Below are positions 1 through 10,052 of a stretch of 64,000 nt of DNA, in pieces (the first letter of the stretch is position 1; every line of letters starts with the position of its first letter). Origin of the DNA: Streptantibioticus_C sp963761325. GTDB taxonomy: Bacteria > Actinomycetota > Actinomycetes > Streptomycetales > Streptomycetaceae. Below the pieces are notes generated by a model that saw only the letters and a list, made by a program, of their open reading frames with translations, was not told the origin of the DNA and did no database searches. The stretch lies in the NCBI GenBank assembly GCA_963761325.1, contig CAVXGZ010000002.1:1364001-1428000 (forward strand), written 5' to 3'. The translations under genes were made by a program, and so were the position numbers.

Positions 1-3000
1 AACCAGGACGGCGCCTCCAACGGGCTGACGGCGCCGAACGGTCCGTCGCAGGAGCGCGTCATCCGGCAGGCGCTGGCCAACTCGCGGGTCGAGGCGTCGG
101 ACGTGGACGTGGTGGAGGCGCACGGCACCGGCACCGTGCTGGGCGACCCGATCGAGGCGCACGCGCTGCTGGCGACGTACGGTCAGGAACGCTCCGCCGA
201 GCGGCCGTTGTGGCTCGGCTCGGTCAAGTCCAACATCGGGCACACCCAGGCCGCGGCCGGGGTGGCCGGCATCATCAAGATGGTCATGGCGCTGCGGCAC
301 GGCGTGCTGCCCAAGTCGCTGTACGCCGAGGAGCCGTCGCCGCACGTGGACTGGTCCTCCGGCACGGTCGCGGTGCTGACCGAGTCGCGGGAGTGGCCGG
401 CGGTCGAGGGCCGGCCGCGCCGGGCGGGGATCTCGTCGTTCGGCGTCAGCGGCACCAACGCGCACGTCATCGTCGAGGCGGCCGAGGAGCCCGAGCGGGA
501 CACGGACGGCGAGACCCCGGCGCGGCCGGCGGCCGGCGGCGTGGTGCCGTGGGTGATCTCCGGCGGAACCGCCGGCGCGGTGGCCGACCAGGCGGAACGG
601 CTGCTGGAGTGGGCGGCGCGCTCGTCGGACACCGTGGAGCCGGCGGACGTCGCGTGGTCGCTGGTGTCGTCCCGGGCGGCGCTGGAACACCGGGCCGTGC
701 TGCTCGGCACGGACGCCGAAAGCCTGCGGCACGGACTGGCCGGACTCGCCCGGGGCGAGCAGCCGCCCGGTGTGGTGCGGCGCAGCGGTGAAGTGGGCAC
801 GGGCGGTGCGGTGTTCGTCTTCCCGGGGCAGGGCTCGCAATGGGTCGGTATGGCGCGGGAGTTGCTGGAGGTCTCGGAGGCGTTCCGGTCGCGGATCGAG
901 GAGTGTGAGCGGGCGCTGGAGGCGTTCGTGGACTGGTCGCTGCTCGACGTCCTGCGCGCCGAGGGCGACGAGGGTGCCGCGTGGTTGGAGCGGGTCGATG
1001 TCGTCCAGCCCGTCCTGTGGGCCGTGATGGTCTCGCTGGCGGAGCAGTGGCGTTCGGTCGGCGTGCTGCCCTCGGCCGTGGTGGGGCATTCGCAGGGTGA
1101 GATCGCCGCCGCCGTGGTGGCGGGTGCGTTGAGTGTGGAGGACGGCGCGCGGGTGGCGGCGTTGCGGAGCCGGGCGATCGGTGAGGTGCTGTCGGGCCTC
1201 GGCGGGATGGTGTCGGTGGCGTTGCCGCAGTCGGATGTTCTGGCGCTGTTGGAGCCGTGGGGTGCGGCGTTGTCGGTCGCGGCGGTCAACGGGCCGTCGT
1301 CGACGGTGGTGTCGGGTGACGCGGCGGCGTTGGACGAATTGCTGACGTTGTGTCAGAAGCGCGAGGTGCGGGCGCGGCGCGTTCCGGTGGACTACGCGTC
1401 GCACTCGGCGCACGTCGAGCGGATCCGCGAGCGGTTGCTGGCGGATCTGGCGCCGCTCGAACCGCGCCCGTCCCGGGTGCCGTTCCACTCGGCGGTGACC
1501 GGCGGACTGCTGGACACCACCGGGCTCGGCGCCGAGTACTGGTACCGCAACCTGCGGGAGACCGTGCGGTTCGAGCAGGTGACGCGGGGTCTGCTGGACG
1601 CGGGGCGTTCGTTGTTCGTGGAGGTGAGCGCGCATCCGGTGCTGACGGTGGGGATCGAGGAGACGGTCGCCGAGACGGGGGCCGCCGCCGCGGTGTTGGG
1701 CACGCTGCGCCGCGATGAGGGTGGTACGCGGCGGTGGCTGGCGGCGTTGGCCGAGGGGTATGTGCACGGGTTGCCGGTGGACTGGCGTGCCGTGGTCGCG
1801 CCGCTGGGCGGGCGGCGGGTCGAGCTGCCGACCTACGCCTTCCAGCACACCACCTACTGGCCCGAGCCCGCCCTCGGCCTGCCGGCCGCCGGGACGGCGC
1901 AGCCGTCGACCGCGGACTCGCTGCGCTACCGGGTGAGTTGGCAGCCGGTCACCGCACCGGGCTCCAGCAGGCTGTCCGGCACCTGGCTGGTCGCCGCGCC
2001 GGCCGGGCACGGCGGCCACCCGGTGCTCGACGCGCTGGTCCGCAACGGTGCCCAGGTCACCGAGGTCGTCATGGCCGACGAGGACCCCGATCGCTGGGAG
2101 TTCGCCGAACGCCTGCTCCAGGCGGCCGCGTCGGCCGAGGTCGCCGGCGTGCTGTCGCTGCTGGCGCTCGACGAGCGGACCACCGCCGCCGGACTGCCGG
2201 CCGCACTGGCCGCGAACGTGGCGCTCGTCCAGGCGCTCGGTGACATCCAACTGGCCGCACCGCTGTGGTGCGCCACCCGAGGTGCCGTCTCCGTCGGCCG
2301 GTCCGATCCGCTGACCGGTCCTGAGCAGGCGCTGGTCTGGGGCTTCGGCCGGTCGGCCGCGCTGGAGTTCCCCGGTCGCTGGGGCGGCCTGGTGGACCTG
2401 CCGGAACACCTGGACAGCCGGGCGCAGGACCGCCTCGCCGCGGTGCTGTCCGGCGCCCGCGAGGACCAGGCGGCGGTCCGCGGCGCCGGCGTCTTCGCCC
2501 GCAGGCTGCGCCGCGCCGCCCGGTCCGGCGCCGCCGCGGCCGCCACCGGCCCGGTCGCCGGACCCGTGCTGATCACCGGCGGCACCGGGGCGCTCGGCGC
2601 CGAGGTCGCCCGCTGGCTCGCCGAACGCGGCACCGAGCGACTGCTGCTCACCAGCCGCGGCGGCCCGGACGCCCCGGGCGCCGCCGAACTCGTCACGGAA
2701 CTGGCCGCCCTCGGCGCCACGGCCACCGTCGCGGCCTGCGACGTCGCCGACCGCGAGGCGCTGGCCGTGCTGCTCGCCGAACACCCGGTCACCGGCGTGG
2801 TGCACGCGGCCGGCGTGGCCGGCACCGTGCCGGTGACCGAACTCGAACCGCCGCTGCTGGCCGACGAGTTGCGCGCCAAGGTGACCGGAGCGGCCAACCT
2901 CCACGCACTCCTCGGCGACACCCCGCTGGAGTTGTTCGTCCTGTTCTCCTCCATCGCCGGCGTCTGGGGCGGCGCGAACCAGTCCGGGTACGCCGCCGCC

Positions 3001-6000
3001 AACGCCTACCTCGACGCGCTCGCCGAGCAGCGCCGGGCCGCCGGGCTGGCCGCCACCTCGGTCTCCTGGGGCGCCTGGGCGAAGGCGGGCATGGCCACCC
3101 GCGACGGAGCCGGCGAGTTCCTGGCCCGCCGCGGGCTGCGCCAGATGCCGCCGCAGCTGTGCCTGTCGGCGCTCGCGGAAGCCGTCCTGAGCGGCGAACC
3201 GTGCGTGACCGTCGCGGACGTGGCGTGGGACCAGTTCGCCCCGGCCTTCACCTTCACCCGGCCCAGCCCGTTCATCGGCGACCTGCCCGAGGTCCGCGCG
3301 GCTCTGGACGCGGCCGACCCCGCACAGCCCGCCGACGACCGGCCGGCGGCCGCGCTGTCCGGCCGGCTCGCCGGGCTCCCGGCCGCCGAGCGGCTGCACA
3401 CGGTGCTCGAACTCGTCCGCCAGGAGACCGCCGGGGTGCTCGGCTACCCGGACACCGACGCCGTCGAGGCCAACCGCCCCTTCCGCGACTTCGGGATCGA
3501 CTCGCTCACCGCGGTGCGGGTCCGCAACCAGATCGCCGGCGCGACCGGGCTGCGGCTGCCGACCACGCTGCTGTTCGACCTCCCCACCCCACTGGCGCTC
3601 AGCCGCTTCCTGCTCGACCGGCTGACCGGGGACGCCGCACCCGGCGCCGGCGCGACGCCGGTACCCGCGGTCGGCGCGGCGGACGCGGACGACCCCGTCG
3701 CCATCATCTCGATGAGCTGCCGCTACCCGGGCGGCGCGCACTCCCCGGAACGGCTGTGGGACCTGGTCGCCGCCGAGGCCGACGGCATCACCGCGCTGCC
3801 CGCCGACCGCGGCTGGCAGGCCATGCTCGGCGGCGACTGGGCGCTGGAGGGCGGCTTCGTCCACGACGTGGCCGACTTTGACGCCGCCCTGTTCGGCATC
3901 TCGCCGCGCGAGGCGCTGGCCATGGACCCGCAGCAGCGGCTGCTGCTGGAGGCGTCCTGGGAACTGCTGGAACGGGCCGGGATGGACCCGCAGTCGCTGC
4001 ACGGCTCGCCGACCGGGGTCTTCGTCGGCGCGTCGGCCTCCGGCTACGGCACCGGCACCGCGCTGCCCGCCGAGGCGGTCGGCCACGCGCTCACCGGCAG
4101 CTCCAACAGCGTCATCTCGGGCCGGGTGGCCTACACCTTCGGCCTCGAGGGCCCGGCGGCCACCGTGGACACCGCGTGCTCCTCGTCGCTGGTGGCGCTC
4201 CACCTGGCCGCCCAGGCCCTGCGCGGCGGCGAGTGCTCGCTCGCCCTGGTCGGCGGCGTGGCGGTGATGGCGATCCCGGCGGCGTTCGTGGAGTTCAGCC
4301 GGCAGAACGGCCTGGCGGCCGACGGCCGGTGCAAGTCGTTCGCCGCCGCCGCCGACGGCACCGGCTGGGGCGAGGGCGTCGGCATGCTGCTCCTGGAACG
4401 CCTCTCCGACGCCCGGCGCAACGGCCACCAGGTGCTCGCGGTGGTCCGCGGCTCCGCGGTGAACTCCGACGGCGCCTCCAACGGGCTGACCGCGCCGAAC
4501 GGCGCCGCCCAGCAGCGGGTGATCCGCCAGGCGCTCGCCAACGCCGGCCTCACCACCGCCGACGTCGACGCGGTGGAGGGCCACGGCACCGGCACCACCC
4601 TCGGCGACCCGATCGAGGCGCAGGCCCTGATGGCCACCTACGGGCAGGGCCGCGCCGCCGACCGGCCGCTGTGGCTCGGCTCGCTGAAGTCGAACATCGG
4701 GCACACCCAGGCCGCCTCCGGCGTGGCCGGCGTCATCAAGATGGTCGAGGCCATCCGCAACGGCGTGCTGCCCAGGACCCTGCACGTCGACGAGCCCACC
4801 CCGCACGTGGACTGGCAGGACGGCGGCGTCGAACTGCTCGACCGGGCCCGCCCGTGGCCGCGGACCGGCGCGCCCCGCCGGGCGGCCGTCTCGTCCTTCG
4901 GCATCAGCGGCACCAACGCGCACGTCGTCATCGAACAGCCCCCGGCCGCCGAACCGGTGACCCGGCAGCCGGCCGACGCGGTCGCGCCGCCGGTCGTGCC
5001 GTGGGTGCTGTCCGCCCGCTCGGCGGCGGCGCTGCGCGACCAGGCGGTCCGGCTGCGCGACCACGTGGAGGCCGCCGCGGAGGTGGACGTGGTGGGCGTC
5101 GGCAGGTCGCTGGCCACCACCCGGGCCGTGCTCGGCCACCGCGCCGCGGTGCTCGCCGCGGACCGGGCCGGATTCCTTCACGGGCTCACCGACCTCGCAC
5201 AGGACACGCCCGCCGCGAACGTGCTGCGCGAGGCCGGAGACGGCCGACTGGCGTTCCTGTTCAGCGGTCAGGGCGCGCAACGAGCCGGCGCCGGGCGGGA
5301 GTTGTACCGGTCCTTCCCGGTGTTCGCCGACGCGCTGGACGCGGCGTGCGCCCACCTGGACCCGGCGCTCGACCGGCCGCTGCGCGAGGTGCTGTTCGCC
5401 GAATCCGGCTCGCCGGACGCCGCGCTGCTCGACCGGACGGTCTTCACCCAGGCCGCGCTGTTCGCCTTCGAGGTGGCGCTCTTCCGGCTCTACGAGTCGT
5501 GGGGGATCACCCCCGACCTGCTGTTCGGCCACTCGATCGGCGAACTCGCCGCGGCGCACGTCGCCGGGGTCTTCTCGCTGCCGGACGCCTGCGCGCTGGT
5601 CGCGGCCCGCGGCCGGCTCATGCAGGAACTGCCGCCCGGCGCCATGCTCGCGGTGGACCTGCCGGAGGAGCAGGCCGCCGCCCTGGTCGCGGACCTGGCG
5701 GACCGGGTCGGCCTGGCCGCCGTCAACGGGCCCGCCGCCGTGGTGCTGTCCGGGGAGACCAGGGCGATCGACGAACTGGACACCCGGGTGCGCGCCGCCG
5801 GCCGGCGAGCCAAGCGGCTCACCGTCTCGCACGCCTTCCACTCGCCGCTGATGGACCCGGTGCTCGACGCGTTCGCCGCGGTCGCGCGCACGGTCGACTT
5901 CCACCCGCCGGTGCTGCCGATCGTCTCCGACGTCACCGGGGAACCGGTCGACGCCGCGGCCGTCCGGACCCCCGAGTACTGGGTGCGCCACGTCCGCGAG

Positions 6001-9000
6001 ACCGTCCGGTTCGCCGACGCGGTGGCCACGCTGCGCGGCCGCGGAGCCACCACCTTCCTCGAAATCGGCCCGTCCGGCGTCCTCACCGCGATGGCGCGCG
6101 ACTGCCTCGACGGGACCGGAGCCGACGACGCGGCGGCCATCGCGTCGCTGCCGGCCGGCCAGGACGAGCACGAGGCGGTGCTGAAGGCGGTCAGCCGGCT
6201 GCACGTGCGCGGTGTCCGGCCGGACTGGCAGGCGGTCTTCGCCGGCTGGGGAGGCGGCCGGAGCACGCTGCCGACCTACGCGTTCCAGCGTGAGCGGTTC
6301 TGGCCCGAGGCCGTCGCCGCGCCGGCCGCCGCGTCCGCCGACCCGGCCGAGGCCGACTTCTGGACGGCCGTCGACGCGCAGGACGCCGGCACCGTGGCGA
6401 GCACCCTGCGCCTGGAGTCCGCCGACGCCCTCGGCGCCGTGCTGCCCGCGCTGTCGGCCTGGCGGGCCCAGCGCCGCGAGAAGTCCGCCGTGGACGCCTG
6501 GTGCTACCGCACCGCGTGGCGGCCGTTCACCGAACCGTCCGGCGGCACGCTCTCCGGCCGCTGGCTGGTGGTCGGCACACCGGGGGAGCGCGCCGAGCAG
6601 GTGCTCGAACTGCTGCGCGCGCGGGCCGCGGACCTGGTGGAGGTGTCGTTCGGCGAGGGCGACAACCGGGAGAGCTGCGCCAAGTCGCTGCTCGCCGTCC
6701 TGGACGGCGAACGGCCGGTGACCGGGGTCGTCTCGCTGCTCGGACTGGCCGGCCGGCACGCCGGGGCCGGCCCGGACTCGCCCGCCCTGTCCCTGACCCT
6801 CGCGCTGTTCCAGGCGCTCGACGACACCGGCCTCGACGCCCCGCTGTGGTGCCTCACCCAAGGGGCGGTCCCGGTCGGCGCGTCGGAGGTGCCGCACAGC
6901 CCGCAGCAGGCGCAGGTGTGGGGCCTGGGCCGGGTGGCCGCCCTGGAGGCGCCGCACCGCTGGGGCGGCCTGATCGACCTGCCGGCGGCCCCGGACGCGC
7001 TCGCCGCGGGACGCCTGGCCGCGCTGCTGTCCGGCGGCGCCGGGAGCGAGGACCAGCTCGCGGTCCGCTCCTCCGGAGTCTTCACCCGCCGCCTGGTGCC
7101 GGCCAGGTCGGGCGTGCCCGGCGACGCCTGGCGCCCGGACGGCACCGTGCTGGTCACCGGCGGCACCGGCGCACTCGGCGCCAGGACCGCCCGGTGGCTC
7201 GTCGGACGCGGCGCCACGCACCTGCTGCTGGTCAGCAGGCGCGGACCCGCCGCCCCCGAAGCCGCCGCCCTGGTCGAGGAGTTGACGGCGGCCGGCGCCG
7301 AGGTCACCGTCGCGGCCTGCGACGTGGCCGACCGCGCCGCGCTCGCCGAGCTGATCGCTGCCGTGCCCGCGCGGGCGCCGCTGACCGCCGTCGTGCACGC
7401 CGCGGGCGTGGTCGACGCCACCGAGACGGCCGTGCTGACGCCCGAACGGCTCGCCGACGTCCTGCGGCCGAAGGCGCACGCCGCCTGGCACCTGCACGAA
7501 CTCACCCGCGACCTCGACCTGTCGGCCTTCGTGATGTTCTCCTCGGCGGCCGGCGTCTGGGGCGGCGGCCTGCAGGGCGCCTACGCGGCGGCCAACGCCT
7601 CGCTCGACGCGCTGGCGGTCTACCGCGCCGGGCACGGCCTGCCCGCGAGCTCGATCGCCTGGGGTCCGTGGGCCGACGCGCACGGGATCTCCGGACGCGA
7701 CGGCGTCGCCGACCGGCTCGCCAGCCACGGTGTGCTGGCGATGGACCCGGAGGCGGCCCTGCTCGCCCTCGACCGGGCCGTCGACCACCGCGAGAGCTGC
7801 CTGACGGTGGCCGACGTGGACTGGGAGCTGTTCATGCCGGCCTTCACCATCGCCCGGCCCAGCGCGCTGTTCGACGAGGTGCCCGCGGTCGAGCGGCTGC
7901 GCGGTCAGGAGTCCGTCCGGGTCGTCGAACCGGCCGGCTCCGTCGAGGAGTTCCGGCACGGCCTGGCCGCCATGGCCGACCCGGAGCGCCTCCAGACCCT
8001 CCTGCACCTGGTCCGTGAGACGGCCGCGCGGGTGCTGGGACACGGCGACACCGAACCGGTCGAGGCGGACCGCAGGTTCCTGGAACTCGGCTTCGACTCG
8101 CTCACCGCGCTGGAACTGCGCGACGAGCTGCGGACCGCGACCGGCCTGTCGCTGCCCGGCACCCTCACCTTCGACCAGCCCACACCGCAGGAGCTGGCCC
8201 GGCACCTCAACGGCCTGCTGCCGGCCGGCGCCGGCGGGGACCCCGGCGCCGAGGAGACCACGCTGGGCATCTCCCCGACCGACAAGAACCCGATCGGACT
8301 GCTCAACTCGCTCTACCGGCAGGCAGCCCAGGAGCGGAAGATCCCCGAGTTCCTCGAACTGCTGGGCAAGGCGGCCGAGTTCCGGCCCAAGACCGACACC
8401 CTGTCGGACGTGCCGCCCGCCCCGCTGCTGCGGATGGCCAGTGGCGAGGGGCCGGCGCTCATCTGCTGCAGCGGCACCAGCGCGGCCGGCGGCCCGCACG
8501 AGTTCGCCCGGCTGGCCTCCGCGCTGCGCGGCCGCCGCGAGCTGTGCGGGCTTCCCCAACTCGGCTACGGCCGCGGCGAACTGCTCCCGGCCACCTTGGC
8601 GACCGCCATGGACTGGCAGGCCGAGGCGGTACTGCGGCACACCGGCGGCGCCGGATACGTGCTCTTCGGCCACTCCGGTGGCGCGGTCCTCGCGCACGCG
8701 CTGGCACGGCACCTCGAAGGGATGGGGGCGGGACCCTCCGCGCTCGTATTGGCGGACATCTATCCGTTCGACCATCAGATGATGACCGAATGGGACACCG
8801 AATTGTCCGAGGGAGTATTCGAGAAAGAACGCGCCTATGTTCCGATGGATGACATCCGGCTTACCGCGATGGCGTGGTACGGCTCGATCTGCATGAGTTG
8901 GGAACGTGTCGCCACCGAGGCGCCGACGTTGCTGATAAGAGCGTCCGAACCGCTCGGTGAGGTTCCCGACGACGAAACCTGGCGCAGCTCGTGGGAGTTC

Positions 9001-9105
9001 GCACACACTACGCTCGATGTGCCGGGAAACCACTTCACGATGACCATGGAACATGCGGAATCGACTGCGCGGACGATCGACCGCTGGATAACAGAGGTGC
9101 TGTGA
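1..9105 (+). CDS. Type I modular polyketide synthase, last two modules plus thioesterase (5' end outside window)
   Basis: The frame is open from base 1, so the protein starts upstream; about 3,034 residues are visible. Domain order: C-terminal part of a KS (1-480; HGTGT, NIGHT); AT (about 810-1700; GHSQG serine at 1090, YASH at 1393, the methylmalonyl signature); KR (about 2560-3110); ACP (serine codon 3502); complete KS (about 3690-4930; Cys codon 4177); AT (about 5245-6150; GHSIG serine 5533, HAFH at 5830, the malonyl signature); KR (about 7140-7690); ACP (serine 8098); TE (serine 8674, Asp 8755, His 9031). No DH or ER is present. Both KRs have Trp eight residues before the catalytic Tyr (2965/2989 and 7558/7582), no LDD motif and Gln rather than His at Tyr minus 3, which fits A1-type. 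The TE marks this as the terminal enzyme, releasing a lactone or acid. Confidence 0.97.
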   Translation, partial: NQDGASNGLTAPNGPSQERVIRQALANSRVEASDVDVVEAHGTGTVLGDPIEAHALLATYGQERSAERPLWLGSVKSNIGHTQAAAGVAGIIKMVMALRHGVLPKSLYAEEPSPHVDWSSGTVAVLTESREWPAVEGRPRRAGISSFGVSGTNAHVIVEAAEEPERDTDGETPARPAAGGVVPWVISGGTAGAVADQAERLLEWAARSSDTVEPADVAWSLVSSRAALEHRAVLLGTDAESLRHGLAGLARGEQPPGVVRRSGEVGTGGAVFVFPGQGSQWVGMARELLEVSEAFRSRIEECERALEAFVDWSLLDVLRAEGDEGAAWLERVDVVQPVLWAVMVSLAEQWRSVGVLPSAVVGHSQGEIAAAVVAGALSVEDGARVAALRSRAIGEVLSGLGGMVSVALPQSDVLALLEPWGAALSVAAVNGPSSTVVSGDAAALDELLTLCQKREVRARRVPVDYASHSAHVERIRERLLADLAPLEPRPSRVPFHSAVTGGLLDTTGLGAEYWYRNLRETVRFEQVTRGLLDAGRSLFVEVSAHPVLTVGIEETVAETGAAAAVLGTLRRDEGGTRRWLAALAEGYVHGLPVDWRAVVAPLGGRRVELPTYAFQHTTYWPEPALGLPAAGTAQPSTADSLRYRVSWQPVTAPGSSRLSGTWLVAAPAGHGGHPVLDALVRNGAQVTEVVMADEDPDRWEFAERLLQAAASAEVAGVLSLLALDERTTAAGLPAALAANVALVQALGDIQLAAPLWCATRGAVSVGRSDPLTGPEQALVWGFGRSAALEFPGRWGGLVDLPEHLDSRAQDRLAAVLSGAREDQAAVRGAGVFARRLRRAARSGAAAAATGPVAGPVLITGGTGALGAEVARWLAERGTERLLLTSRGGPDAPGAAELVTELAALGATATVAACDVADREALAVLLAEHPVTGVVHAAGVAGTVPVTELEPPLLADELRAKVTGAANLHALLGDTPLELFVLFSSIAGVWGGANQSGYAAANAYLDALAEQRRAAGLAATSVSWGAWAKAGMATRDGAGEFLARRGLRQMPPQLCLSALAEAVLSGEPCVTVADVAWDQFAPAFTFTRPSPFIGDLPEVRAALDAADPAQPADDRPAAALSGRLAGLPAAERLHTVLELVRQETAGVLGYPDTDAVEANRPFRDFGIDSLTAVRVRNQIAGATGLRLPTTLLFDLPTPLALSRFLLDRLTGDAAPGAGATPVPAVGAADADDPVAIISMSCRYPGGAHSPERLWDLVAAEADGITALPADRGWQAMLGGDWALEGGFVHDVADFDAALFGISPREALAMDPQQRLLLEASWELLERAGMDPQSLHGSPTGVFVGASASGYGTGTALPAEAVGHALTGSSNSVISGRVAYTFGLEGPAATVDTACSSSLVALHLAAQALRGGECSLALVGGVAVMAIPAAFVEFSRQNGLAADGRCKSFAAAADGTGWGEGVGMLLLERLSDARRNGHQVLAVVRGSAVNSDGASNGLTAPNGAAQQRVIRQALANAGLTTADVDAVEGHGTGTTLGDPIEAQALMATYGQGRAADRPLWLGSLKSNIGHTQAASGVAGVIKMVEAIRNGVLPRTLHVDEPTPHVDWQDGGVELLDRARPWPRTGAPRRAAVSSFGISGTNAHVVIEQPPAAEPVTRQPADAVAPPVVPWVLSARSAAALRDQAVRLRDHVEAAAEVDVVGVGRSLATTRAVLGHRAAVLAADRAGFLHGLTDLAQDTPAANVLREAGDGRLAFLFSGQGAQRAGAGRELYRSFPVFADALDAACAHLDPALDRPLREVLFAESGSPDAALLDRTVFTQAALFAFEVALFRLYESWGITPDLLFGHSIGELAAAHVAGVFSLPDACALVAARGRLMQELPPGAMLAVDLPEEQAAALVADLADRVGLAAVNGPAAVVLSGETRAIDELDTRVRAAGRRAKRLTVSHAFHSPLMDPVLDAFAAVARTVDFHPPVLPIVSDVTGEPVDAAAVRTPEYWVRHVRETVRFADAVATLRGRGATTFLEIGPSGVLTAMARDCLDGTGADDAAAIASLPAGQDEHEAVLKAVSRLHVRGVRPDWQAVFAGWGGGRSTLPTYAFQRERFWPEAVAAPAAASADPAEADFWTAVDAQDAGTVASTLRLESADALGAVLPALSAWRAQRREKSAVDAWCYRTAWRPFTEPSGGTLSGRWLVVGTPGERAEQVLELLRARAADLVEVSFGEGDNRESCAKSLLAVLDGERPVTGVVSLLGLAGRHAGAGPDSPALSLTLALFQALDDTGLDAPLWCLTQGAVPVGASEVPHSPQQAQVWGLGRVAALEAPHRWGGLIDLPAAPDALAAGRLAALLSGGAGSEDQLAVRSSGVFTRRLVPARSGVPGDAWRPDGTVLVTGGTGALGARTARWLVGRGATHLLLVSRRGPAAPEAAALVEELTAAGAEVTVAACDVADRAALAELIAAVPARAPLTAVVHAAGVVDATETAVLTPERLADVLRPKAHAAWHLHELTRDLDLSAFVMFSSAAGVWGGGLQGAYAAANASLDALAVYRAGHGLPASSIAWGPWADAHGISGRDGVADRLASHGVLAMDPEAALLALDRAVDHRESCLTVADVDWELFMPAFTIARPSALFDEVPAVERLRGQESVRVVEPAGSVEEFRHGLAAMADPERLQTLLHLVRETAARVLGHGDTEPVEADRRFLELGFDSLTALELRDELRTATGLSLPGTLTFDQPTPQELARHLNGLLPAGAGGDPGAEETTLGISPTDKNPIGLLNSLYRQAAQERKIPEFLELLGKAAEFRPKTDTLSDVPPAPLLRMASGEGPALICCSGTSAAGGPHEFARLASALRGRRELCGLPQLGYGRGELLPATLATAMDWQAEAVLRHTGGAGYVLFGHSGGAVLAHALARHLEGMGAGPSALVLADIYPFDHQMMTEWDTELSEGVFEKERAYVPMDDIRLTAMAWYGSICMSWERVATEAPTLLIRASEPLGEVPDDETWRSSWEFAHTTLDVPGNHFTMTMEHAESTARTIDRWITEVL

Positions 9106-9106
9106 G

Positions 9107-10000
9107 ATGACTGCCGATGTGCTGGCCCGCGCGGTGGGTCTGACCCGCCGGTACGGTGACGTGACCGCCGTGGACGACATGTCCCTCGACATTCCCGCCG
9201 GCCAACTGGTCGGCCTGCTCGGGCCGAACGGCGCGGGCAAGAGCACGCTGATCAACATGTTCACCGGGCTGCGCACGCCCGACGAGGGCAAGGTCGAGCT
9301 GTTCGGCCGCGACCCGCGGGACATCAAGGCCCGCCTGCGGATGGGCATGACGCCGCAGGAGACCGGGCTGCCGGACATGGCGCGGGTCGGCGAGATCGTC
9401 GACTACGTCGCCTCGCACTTCCCCGACCCGATCGGCACCGGCGAATTGCTGGAACGTTTCGAGTTGGGCGACCTCGCGCGCCGTCAGGCCGGCGGGCTGT
9501 CCGGCGGCCAGAAGCGCCGCCTCGCGGTGGGCCTCGCCTTCGTGGGCCGGCCGGACCTCGTCTTCCTCGACGAGCCGACCACCGGCCTGGACGTCGAGGG
9601 CCGCCAGACCCTCTGGGCGGCGATCAGGGAGTTCCACAGCACCGGTGGCACGGTCGTGCTGACCAGCCACTACCTCGAAGAGGTGGAGGCGCTGGCCCAG
9701 CGGGTGATCGTGGTGGACAACGGCCGGTGCGTGGCCGACGACAGCGTGGAGGCGCTGCGCCGCATCAGCGGCATGCGCCGGATCACCCTCGTCGCGCCGG
9801 AACTGCCGCCGCTGGACGGGATCGCCGGCATCGAGCGGGACGGGGACCGGGTCGCCCTGGTCACCCGGGACGCCGACCAGCTGGTCCGCGACCTGGTCGC
9901 CACCGGCGCTCCGTTCACCGATCTCGAAGTACAGGCGGGATCACTGCAGGACGCGTTCCTGGCCCTGACCCACAAGACCAGGGCCGCCACGTCCGTGTAG
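9107..10000 (+). CDS. ABC transporter ATP-binding protein, DrrA-type drug exporter
   Basis: A 297-residue protein starting one base after the PKS stop codon, so probably co-transcribed and coupled to it. It has Walker A GPNGAGKST (near residue 41), signature LSGGQ (near 134), Walker B LVFLDEPT and a switch His in LTSHYLEE. Length and layout match single-domain ATPases of two-component antibiotic exporters (DrrA and relatives), which pair with a six-helix permease. The next gene supplies that permease. Its place at the end of the PKS operon suggests export of the polyketide or self-resistance; the substrate cannot be read from sequence. Confidence 0.93.
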   Translation: MTADVLARAVGLTRRYGDVTAVDDMSLDIPAGQLVGLLGPNGAGKSTLINMFTGLRTPDEGKVELFGRDPRDIKARLRMGMTPQETGLPDMARVGEIVDYVASHFPDPIGTGELLERFELGDLARRQAGGLSGGQKRRLAVGLAFVGRPDLVFLDEPTTGLDVEGRQTLWAAIREFHSTGGTVVLTSHYLEEVEALAQRVIVVDNGRCVADDSVEALRRISGMRRITLVAPELPPLDGIAGIERDGDRVALVTRDADQLVRDLVATGAPFTDLEVQAGSLQDAFLALTHKTRAATSV

Positions 10001-10052
10001 CCCCCCGGTCACCGGAACACCGTTTTCCGTGACTGACGCAATGGAGAGACCT

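Noticed and set aside
1860..2560. Possible DH domain between AT and KR in the first PKS module
   Set aside because: The segment is the KR structural subdomain type (WCATRGAV-like); the HxxxGxxxxP DH motif is absent.
4176..6293. A 705-codon alternative frame inside the PKS gene
   Set aside because: Overlaps recognised KS and AT domains in another frame; Arg/Gly-rich with no motifs.
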